Shown here piece by piece: positions 56,029-64,000 of a DNA stretch of 64,000 bases. This DNA is from Diaporthe sp. PMI_573. Lineage: Eukaryota; Ascomycota; Sordariomycetes; Diaporthales; Diaporthaceae. The stretch lies in NCBI GenBank assembly GCA_021399435.1, contig JAJTUP010000002.1, positions 2,666,001-2,730,000 of the forward strand, in the 5' to 3' direction. Positions within the stretch are counted from its first letter, which is position 1. Each line of letters begins with the position of its first letter. The notes under the pieces were generated by a model, which worked only from the letters and a program-made list of their open reading frames with translations, had not been told where the DNA came from and did not search any database. A program made the position numbers and the translations under genes.

Positions 56029-56058
56029 ACGACCAAGCATGCCGCATTCCTTGGTCGT
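56029..56058. repeat. Inverted repeat, 9-bp arms
   Basis: ACGACCAAG (56029-56037) and CTTGGTCGT (56050-56058) are perfect inverted copies around a 12-nt loop, in GC-rich non-coding DNA with GGCGG-type units just upstream. Confidence 0.7.
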
Positions 56059-57955
56059 AACCGAGCGTCGGTTGATCCCAGCAGTAGCCCCGAGCTGGTG
56101 ATCAGTGGGGCGGCGACGGCACGCATAAGTCCATCTTCTCGAGGTCCTCGCTACTGCAGCGGGCCTGTTCAGGAAGTCAGGAATTGGTATTGTGGTTCCT
56201 GCAGATGATGCCGGTCATGTGTGGAGAGCGCGCAGAGTTGGTGCATTGGCGCGCATGGCGAATCCATATCTGAGCGTCGGGGCCATTTGATTTGGCAATT
56301 GCGAGAACTGGTGGGCCTGCGTCGCCGACGTGATTGGGCCTCACTCTCTGTGGATGAAGCTTCGAAATTTTTCGGGCTGCAAGTACTGGCTCGGGGTGGA
56401 GTCAGGATCCGGAGGATGTCAACGTGGCCATGGCCAGTTGGCGCCACATAGATTAAAAGCGAAGGCTCATCATCTATGGATTCAATGATTTAAAGGAGGA
56501 TCGCATGGGAAGAAATCTTTGTTGAGTGTCATCGTCTCAACCGCAATGGGTCTTTTTGAAATCGTGGCCGGCGGCCTCCCAAGAAGCCTGTTTGTCTGAC
56601 TTCAGGACCCATACCTGGACGGCATAAAGAATGGCCCATCACCAATAAGGCAACAACAATTTTACTCGCCAATCCGATAAGCACATCATCTCGCGCCGGC
56701 AGACCGAGCCCCAACTCTACTACCCCAGGATTGTTACTATAAATATCTACCTCGTCAGTTGGTACACGGCTGGCCAGTATCGACACGGTTCGGAGTTTTT
56801 GAGAAAGAGATCTACAGGGTTCAAAAGTGCTGGAATCAGTGGTCTGTTGCGAACTTGCTTTCGGGAGCTTGGGAAAACAGGACAAGTCGTCAAACTGTGG
56901 GGCAAAGCAGTATAATGTGCGTTGAGTATTTTGCGTCTAGGGGAATAGTTTGAACAACCTCCAGTCCCCAAGTCTGGTCATTGAGGCTTTGCTTGCCTCT
57001 GTGTGTACTGCAGGAATGCTGATAGTGCTGAACTCAGTGGACCGTCTTCCCAGCAGACACGTCAGTCCTCATAGCGCTACTCCAACTACATCTTGAACTT
57101 CACACAACTTGGAGTGTAGCCGACCGATTGCCGGCAATCTACAACCTACACGACAAGATCACCGCAACCCATAAGACCGCAGCATAGTCTTTGGGAACAC
57201 TCGCATCACCAGGAATTTCTGCTTTCACATCCTGGTGTTTCTTGGCAAAGGGTGACCACATTACTCTATCAAGATGACTCGTAGCGGGTACGACACGGTA
57301 CGTGACACATTTCCGATCTTACGTGGGGTTAGAAAAGAGCATGATTTTATAATGTTCAACAATGGAGCGCGCACTCGAGAATTTGTGCCTGCTTCGTTGC
57401 CGTAGTCCGCAAGTCGCGGGCCATGGCCGGGACGGGAGATCCACAAGCCCACAAGAACAAGGTCCCAATATTTCGATGTATTTGCTAACTTGAATTCTTG
57501 AAGACCGGCATCAGAAAACCACCGGTGAAAGAATGAGTGGACAGAACTGTTTGTTGTGTTTCGGTTGGAAATTTTCATTATGCATTATGGAGTAATATCT
57601 GCGGCAGCAGAGGCTGGGTGCGGTGGGCTTCAAGGGAATATGGTTCATGGACACAATCGTTTAGCAATGTTTGGTGTTTGGGGGAATTGAATTGGGCATC
57701 TGGTAGTGGGAGCGAAATAGGAGTTAGTTACGGGTTCGGTCAAGCATTATCAGGAGTTTCAGCATCACCAATACTATTACCGCAACAAAGCCGCATGTTG
57801 AAAGGGTTTGCATTGTCATTGCGGATTCTCTGTGGCCTGCTTACTTTCTATCCAGCATGAAAGAATCCGAGACCGTCGCAAGATCCAAGCCCGAGCATAT
57901 AGCCATAGTCCTTGAAGGCTTAAAGCGCTGGCTACCTAAAAAGTCGAAGTACAGG

Positions 57956-58010
57956 GATTTATCCTACAGGAGGCTATCCCATACGAGGTAGTTTATAGGC
58001 AGTATCTTAG
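57956..58010 (+). repeat. Degenerate 15-bp tandem repeat, locus 4
   Basis: ATTTATCCTACAGGA, GGCTATCCCATACGA and GGTAGTTTATAGGCA in 15-nt phase, same core and orientation as loci 1-3. Lies downstream of the MFS gene. Confidence 0.65.
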
Positions 58011-58344
58011 AAGAGCTTGGAAATCGAGGACTTCTAATGGCCCCAGTACTTATTGCACAAACAATTGCGGAGGCCGTGTAGCAGACCTATAGACACCCGA
58101 GCAGAGCGCGAAATATTTAAGCTGCCGGGACCCCATCCGCCAGGATATTAGTCAACTTAGGCTGTGATCCGACATCGTTGATGAAGTTGGCTTCAGTGGA
58201 TCTATGACCATCTTTTTCATTGGCCGACTCTCTTTCAAATTCTGGCTCAGACTCACCAAGCCTTCGTGTGGTACCTGCGCGTCTTTGTCTATCCGACTCA
58301 TCAGCCACTGATCACTATACAATCATGCGTGAAAAGCAGCGAGC

Positions 58345-59830
58345 TTACCCATGGCTTCCAAAAAGGTAGGATATTATATGTGTCATTATGACAAGGCATA
58401 CAACCATGCAGGCCGAGTAGACGTAGCCTTTCGGGAAGCGTGGTGATTCAACGGTGGGGTAAACAAATAATGGTATCCAGGCATTGGTTGAAGTGGCAAT
58501 AGCAGTCATCAGTACAAGAGTTAGTGCCCTCTCCTCAATGTTGTCCTTCAAGATGATATTGGCCCAGCCGTAGAGCACAGAAGACACGGCCACAGCTGAG
58601 TAAGATACACTGAAGGCGAACCACTTCGCAGCCTCGGGGACATTCCAGATCGCGAGGATGACAAGCCCGGTGAAGTTGAAGGCCGAGGCAAGAGTTATAG
58701 CTGCAGATCGCGAGATCCACAGATCCGCACTGAAGTTGATGAAGAGGACAAAGAAGATCCCCAATCCAGGACTGATGGCGGACAAATTATTCATGGTGGC
58801 TGTGTCATACCGATGTAAACTCTTGATCCACAGCAAGAAGGCTGCCGTGTTGGCGCTGGTGTTGAAGAAAAACACGTCCCAGAGAACCAACACATAAAAC
58901 CTCCAGTTCTTAAAGATGTGTTTAAGCAACGTCCAAGAGAAGGGGACACTTTTGACAACCGAACCTTGGCGTTCCAGCCGAGACCTGGCCAGCTCCAGCT
59001 GGCTGTCATTGATCACAAGCTTGTTAGGCTTTGCTGGCGTTCCGGGCCACAGGAAGTAGCCGATGAATGCAAGTGGAAGAGTGATCACTGCGTTGATCAC
59101 GAACAGCCACCTCCATCCCGGTAGTCCGTCATGTCCATCCAGATAGGTTGTCGCAGCCGCTTGGAGGAGACTGGCAGTCAAAGTGCCGAGGGTGAGGCCC
59201 ACGTAGAATATACCGCCTCGCCTTCCAATCTCGTCGCTTTTGTACCATGAGCCCAACACGAAATGGATACCTGTCATTAATTAGCAAATATAGTGCTTTT
59301 GGGTATACTGCCCCTGGTTTCTACGTCTGACTTTTGTGCCTTTCACTCACCAGGAAAGTAGGAAGCCTCAAAAATAGAGACCAAGAAGCGATAGGCCATG
59401 ATTTCCCCGTAGCTTCGTGCTCGATATTGTAGCAGAGTAAATATTCCCCAGCCAAGGTCTAGAGTAGGCACCAAATAGTGCATGGGTACTCGTGGGAAGA
59501 GATAGATGAATGGCAGGAGGCCTAGGACGTTGCCAACCACGAATATAGTCTGGAACTGGACAAGTTCGTTGCCGTTGAAGTTGAGCTCTTCGGACATCCC
59601 AGAGACATAGGCATTATCTATCCTGAGTCAGTCTTTTCTTAGCTGAAATCGAGTTGGGGCGACGCACTGATGTTTGTCTGGTCGATATATTTCACCCAGT
59701 ACAGAATAAAGGCATATGGGACGATCAACAAATCCAATTTGAGAACCAGTCTTCTCTCTTCTGGTGACTGATCAGGAGAGTACCATTCGTACCATTTTCT
59801 GGTAGGGGCTTGGTTATCGTTGCCTCCCAT
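58345..59830 (-). CDS. MFS permease, Dal5/Fen2 (anion:cation symporter) family
   Basis: Plasma-membrane symporter of the allantoate/pantothenate type. Exons 59668-59830, 59351-59617 and 58345-59270 give 451 aa. Start MGGNDNQAPTRKW. Helix 1 is LDLLIVPYAFILYWVKYIDQTNI, continued across intron 1 as NAYVSGMSEEL. LVQFQTIFVVGNVLGLLPFIYLF and AYRFLVSIFEASYFPG/IHFVLGSWY (family motif, rebuilt by splicing) follow. GWRWLFVINAVITLPLAFIGYFLWPGTP marks the middle loop, then six more helices from FYVLVLWDVFFF to ACMVVCLVIMTHIISYLF. The unspliced end is FGSHG-stop. A GTAAGC donor overlaps that stop and a further exon near 58117-58310 could add ~50-60 residues, bringing length nearer the family's ~500, but its best-looking frame does not match the junction phase. 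Substrate unknown. Confidence 0.87.
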
Positions 59831-61126
59831 TTTGATTTGATGTCCACGGAAGGTGATCCCACAGGAGGTGAGACTATAGGAGGCAAAGAAGAGGAGTCTG
59901 TACACGTGTTGTAGCTTCCTTGTAGGGTGGTCAAGCAAGATGATGTCTTCTCCGGGCACCTTCAAAATCACATCCTAAAATAGATTGACTTTTTGTACCG
60001 ACTCTTCATGGATAATCCGGCATGGCAACATATATTTCCGCAAAGTCGTCACAAATACATTCAGTCACATCACCAGCCTGGGAACTTTCCCCCTCATAGG
60101 GAGCCCCACCATATAGAGAAGGACATCAGATTGGTGAATTTCGTGCATAGATATGGATGTAATGATTCGCTAGTGTTTTCAGCTAATCTTTCCATGTCCT
60201 TAGTGGCCGTTCTCAACACCCCACATGATGACATTTCTTAACAGATGGCGCAACATACTATGTAGACAGCGTTCCCTTGGGGTCGCAATCGCAGCGACAT
60301 ACAGAACCACCGGCAAAGCTATCGGATTCAGAGGTTCGTATGGTGAAACCTGTGGACATCGATTAGGCGGTGAGTATCTAATAGGGGAAACATTGTGACA
60401 AGTTCTCCCCAGTCCCGGAAGGCTGCAAGCGTCGTGCTTCTGAAGGAACGCTCCAGACGGGCTGCATACTTTCTCAAGGAAGCGACCAATGGGCTGTAAT
60501 TATGTCAGCATAGGAATTTGCAGAGTTGCAAATCATAATTAAGACGAAGTGAGTCTCAAAACAGCCATGTTCACGGACTGCGTCTTCAGGAACACATCCC
60601 TGCCTTACACACCCACTCCTCGTGTAAGCAGAGTTGTCCATGTGAAATTTAGTTTTTTTCCCCCTGGAGAGGTCGAGGAAAAACCCCTCCCCCCACCTCG
60701 AAAAAAAAGGAAAGACAAGAAAACACGACTGTTGGAGCTCCGACAGAGCGAGCACGCCGGTGAACTTCTGCAGCCCCACTAGTCAGGACAATGACAGAAA
60801 CGGCTTGAGAATTGCTGAAATCCACACGATTGAAAAATACACAACTCATGGCTCCCTTTGATGCAATGAGCTGGGGTACACGCATGTGACTTGTTAGTCC
60901 GTCCTCACGGGTGCCCAAACTGGCTGGAGTCGCCCCCCTTGTCCCCTATGACACGAGAGGGTTCGGGTCTAAGCCGACGCCGACTAACCTAGCTTCAAGC
61001 AATGAACATTTCCAGCGTCGACGACAACACGAGCACACCTCGCAATCACCGCCACAGCCACCCTTGACTCGTTCCGTCCTGGACCTTCAGTCAGTCTTCG
61101 ACCCTCCCGCCACACCTATTCCAACA
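59831..61126. other. Divergent intergenic region (MFS / Cwf18)
   Basis: Shared promoter region of two divergently transcribed genes, with repeat locus 5 on the MFS side. C-rich and A-rich tracts near 60658-60720. The frame upstream of Cwf18 is open to 60911 but reads like a leader. Confidence 0.45.
59852..59890 (+). repeat. Degenerate 15-bp repeat, locus 5
   Basis: GTGATCCCACAGGAG and GTGAGACTATAGGAG, two adjacent 15-nt units starting about 20 bp upstream of the MFS start codon, so probably in its 5' leader. Same orientation as the other loci; with locus 4 it brackets the gene. Confidence 0.6.
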
Positions 61127-61786
61127 ATGTCAGCACCACACATAACACTCAGCGCCGCGGCAGACGACCGCAAAGCGCGCCTCGCTAAACTCAAGTCCCT
61201 GAAGCGCAAGCAACCCGAGGACGAGATCGCACCTCCCGAGTCAGACCGCATAGCATCCCCGGCGCCGCAGGCTGCAGAGGCTTTTGGCGCGGAAGCGCAG
61301 AACGAAGAGGAGGAGGACATCTCGAGAAAGTACCTATCCGGTCGCAACTACGACGCCGAGACCAAAGGCCCCAAGCTGGGCTTCGAGGCGCCGCCCACGC
61401 TGGGGCCCGAGGACCAGACGCTGGAGGAACAGGCGGCGGAGATCGAGTCGGAGGTGCGGAGGAAGGCGGCCGAGGATGCTGGGGACGACCGGGGCATCGA
61501 CCTGTTCAAGCTGCAGCCCAAGAAGCCGAACTGGGACCTGAAGAGGGAGCTCGACAAGAAGCTGGAAGTGCTCAACGTCAGGACCGACAACGCCATCGCG
61601 AGGCTCGTGAGGCAGAGGCTGCAGGAGAAGAAGGCCGAGGCGCAAAACAAGGACGGGAGGCTTGCGGATGGTGACGCCGTCGCTGCTGGCCTGGAGGGTG
61701 GGGAGTTGGAGGAAATCGTGAGGTTGAGAGAGAAAGAGGAAGAGGCAGAGGAGCAGAGAGAGCGAGAGGCTATCGAGGGAGAATGA
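61127..61786 (+). CDS. cwf18: Pre-mRNA splicing factor Cwf18 (CCDC12 homologue)
   Basis: Small component of the Prp19/NTC-associated spliceosome. Intronless, 219 aa, starting MSAPHITLSAAADDRKARL (context CCAACAATGTC). The N-terminal helix ARLAKLKSLKRKQ, then RKYLSGRNYDAETKGPKLGF, is the family signature. It is followed by TLEEQAAEIESEVRRKAAED, the conserved IDLFKLQPKKPNWDLKRELDKKLEVL block (about 125-150), and IARLVRQRL. The tail is an acidic coiled coil (REKEEEAEEQREREAIEGE). Length is slightly above human CCDC12 because of the tail. The frame is open for ~70 codons upstream, but that part looks like UTR. Confidence 0.9.
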   Translation: MSAPHITLSAAADDRKARLAKLKSLKRKQPEDEIAPPESDRIASPAPQAAEAFGAEAQNEEEEDISRKYLSGRNYDAETKGPKLGFEAPPTLGPEDQTLEEQAAEIESEVRRKAAEDAGDDRGIDLFKLQPKKPNWDLKRELDKKLEVLNVRTDNAIARLVRQRLQEKKAEAQNKDGRLADGDAVAAGLEGGELEEIVRLREKEEEAEEQREREAIEGE

Positions 61787-62005
61787 GCAGTGCCGAGGCT
61801 GGTAGGCTGAAAGATGAGAAGCTGCAGCGAAACATCATTGCGGCAAAAGGAAACCAGTCTTCACTACTCTGGAGGGAATCAGGTACAAAAGATGCTGCAG
61901 CAAAATCTGCATGGGAGGCGTCATAAGGCAGACACGGATCCACGTTTCCCGGTTGGTGAGAAGCCCTTCTCCGAGTCAGAGTACGAAAATGATACCCATA
62001 TCTAT

Positions 62006-63038
62006 CTACCTATTCATGGCCTGGGTCAATGCTAATCTCTTGCTGAAGGGGCTCAAACTGCGCTCCCGCGGTGGCTCAGGTTCTGGTGGAGGACCTCTAT
62101 GTCTACCAGGGCCCTCGTCCCGATCCCTGTACTCCCTGTGCTCCCTGTAGCGACCTTCCTCTGGACGACGCCGATCTCTTGGATCCGATCGACCCGGTGA
62201 CCGTGAGTCGTACCTCTGCTGTCGTCTTGGCGCTGGTTTCTCATCGTCGGAAACAGAAGGGCGACGGTTCTGAGGCATATGCGGGCGTGTCTCTGTCTCG
62301 GGAGAGTCGCCACGAGGTCCTCGGCGCGAATGAGGACGTTCACGAGGTTCAGGGGATTCATAGTGCCGACCAGGATGTTGACGGTATTGTGCATCTGGAG
62401 TGAGGGAGCGTCTGCGACTGCCGTCACTGACAGAGCCGAAGGACCTGCTCCGCCCCGGCCGCCGCGAGGGTGGCGAAAAGTCCTGATCTCGGCGAGGTGA
62501 TGGCGATGCTCGCCTTGGTGGGGGCGGTGACTTGGAAGACCCTGTGGAGATGGAGGAGACCGAATCCACGGAGCTGGAGCGTTGGCGTTTGGATCCGGGC
62601 TCCCGTCCGCTGGGTTCATGGCCGTCGTCTAGCTCCCGCTTGCGAGCTCTTTCAACCTCCTTTCTTGCCAATTCCTCGTCCGCGACACCCTTCCTGATGT
62701 GGGATTAGCAGAGTCCATAATGAAAAGGAAGGAGAGGGGAGAGAATGGAAGTTCAGAGGCATACTTCCGCGTAGCATCATCGGGCGTGTCGTTGGTGAGC
62801 TTGGGAACAAGCTTAGGGTTGAGCAGCTGCTGGGTACGAGACGGCCTAGGGTTATAGGGCCGTTCCTGAAGTTGGACCTTGCATTCGTACGAGTAGTGGC
62901 GTGCTGAGACAGTCAGCCTTGTGAAGATAGGCAGAAGTAAGGAAGCAAGGCAGACATATCTCGTTTCAAACACTTCTGACATTGGACATTGGCTGGTGTA
63001 GGCTTCCTTGGGCCCCCACGGCCTCTGTACGAGTGCAT
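62006..63038 (-). CDS. Zinc-knuckle RS-rich protein (ZCCHC10-like)
   Basis: Probable nuclear RNA-processing protein. Exons 62960-63038, 62765-62903 and 62006-62693 give 301 aa. Residues 1-20 are basic (HSYRGRGGPRKP). A CCHC knuckle is formed across intron 1: NVQCQKCLKR + RHYSYECK. ERPYNPRPSRTQQLLNPKL is the ZCCHC10-type block. Intron 2 (GTATGC donor, ATCAG acceptor) joins DATRK to KGVADEELARKEVERARKREL. The last ~190 residues are Ser/Arg/Pro-rich (RRPGRSRSFGSVSDGSRRRS), an RS-like domain. Intron 1 is odd: branch (GGCTGACTG) and acceptor (CTCAG) are normal, but the only donor that keeps phase is G/ATATGT, not GT. Neighbouring Cwf18 is also a splicing protein. Confidence 0.8.
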
Positions 63039-64000
63039 TTCCGACGATCGCTCAGGGTCGTGTGTGCGTGAGTGCGTGTGGGCGAGTGTGTATGAGTACT
63101 GGAAGGAGGATGGAGGCAGAGTGAGACAGTGCAGGTAATTGATTGAGGCTGTGGACTGCCGCTTTTGTGAGTGGCAGGTTATGTACAAGCCTCATTTGGC
63201 TGACGGTGGCCAGATTCGGTCAGTCGGTCAATCAATCACCTTGATCGATACGAAGTGATTGACTTGATGAGATGAGCCTCAGTCCTCTGTCCCAGGCTGA
63301 CGAAAACGTCACGTGGCGGGGGGGGGGGAGTGCTGACTAACGGCCGGACCGCGTCGAGAGTGGCCCGCGTCGAGAGTGGTTGGTACTTGTGTTAGGTACT
63401 CCGCAGTGGCAGCAGCAAGGACGAGTACGGGCTGTTAGCGGAGGATGACCCGCCCTGGACCTGGACCGTGGCCCTGCCCCTGCCAACTAGCTCCCTTTTC
63501 GGAGTGCAAAAGAGCGGGAGGTAATGGTGGTACTCAAGTACTCATCCCACAGCACCCGTCTGTCAAGTCGAGGCCCAATCCAATCCAGCCAGTCTGAACT
63601 AACTTTCTGCCGAGATTGAGAGCCTCTCGCTGAAGCTATTCACAATCCTTTTCTTTCCCACTCGCGGACGACGAGAAAAGGGATGGGACAATAGCCACTG
63701 TCCCTCAGCTGTCCTTTTTTCCCCTTTCCCCCCAACTCCCACTCATCGACCAACCGTCGACGAACCGCGGAAGTGTCAGCGCCGCTCCCGTCCGTCAGAT
63801 TCTTGTATTCTTCCAGGACGACCGACATCCTCCCGCACAGCTCCCGCCGCCCATCACCACAACCTACCTGTACCTGAGGGCACGGCCGTTCAGCTCCCAG
63901 TACCAACCCGAGTCTGCAAGGTACCTTGGCTGGCAGAGCTGGCCACACTGAGCCTCTGCCTCTCGGAGCGCCTCGTCCACCACTCCCCAGCGTCTTGGTG
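63039..64000. other. Upstream flank, no gene seen
   Basis: Promoter and leader of the zinc-knuckle gene, a G-run near 63320-63329, a doubled CCGCGTCGAGAGTGG at about 63349-63379, and CT-rich sequence to the window end. The 102-codon minus-strand ORF at 63640-63948 has no domain. Confidence 0.4.

Larger units (their letters stand above)
54997..58344. other. 3.3-kb intergenic region, no gene supported
   Basis: Minus-strand ORFs at 55225-55575 and 55491-55685, and overlapping ORFs on both strands at 56169-56451, carry no recognisable domain. There is an inverted repeat at 56029-56058 and repeat locus 4 at 57956-58010. Right at its end (58117-58310, minus) lies a 60-codon reading frame that may be a last exon of the MFS gene. 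Confidence 0.45.

Noticed and set aside
56221..56451. ORFs on both strands, one with GHGHVDILRIL like an ankyrin fragment
   Set aside because: The match is too short, no second ankyrin unit follows, and the opposite strand is equally open.

Overview
The window is nuclear DNA of a filamentous ascomycete (Pezizomycotina, most likely Sordariomycetes). The genes are widely spaced and lie on both strands. Introns are short (about 54-110 nt) with GTAAGT/GTATGT-like donors and CTAAC/CTGAC branch points. The gene content includes a HET-domain pseudogene, a DUF1996/WSC secreted protein, an LsdA-like ferritin-fold protein, a GH5 mannanase and a QDE-2-type Argonaute. There are no operons, and I found no convincing tRNA, rRNA or CRISPR array. 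Splice sites were placed by eye from frame, consensus and recalled family sequence, so single boundaries may be wrong.

Layout. 0-13 kb: HAD phosphatase (Pyp1-like), a fungal protein with an internal duplication, a small Ser-rich protein, a secreted GH5_7 endo-mannanase and a small conserved protein. 14-23 kb: an accessory, decaying region with a DUF1996 protein cut off from its WSC domains by a stop and two frameshifts, a ruined HET gene, a GNAT-like protein preceded by a same-frame ORF and one TGA, and a small P-loop kinase-like gene with a phage/bacterial look. 23-32 kb: two large housekeeping genes, a type-2 glycosyltransferase and a C2/EF-hand phosphatidylserine decarboxylase. 32-37 kb: a 5 kb gene-poor stretch. 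37-53 kb: a CAAX-less Ras-family GTPase, a short-chain dehydrogenase, an intact Argonaute, an acetate-transporter-family protein, LsdA and a FAD monooxygenase. 54-64 kb: a small helical protein, an MFS permease, the spliceosome protein Cwf18 and an RS-rich zinc-knuckle protein.

The genes are mostly functionally independent. Loose links are Cwf18 next to the zinc-knuckle RS protein (both RNA-processing types), the glycosyltransferase and PSD (cell surface and membrane), and mannanase plus permeases (nutrient use).

The most unusual signal is a dispersed, degenerate 15-bp tandem repeat (core about CCYATAGGAGGTTAT). It occurs at five intergenic loci, always in the same orientation, and brackets two genes (2870-3727 and 58345-59830). 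I do not recognise it as a named element.
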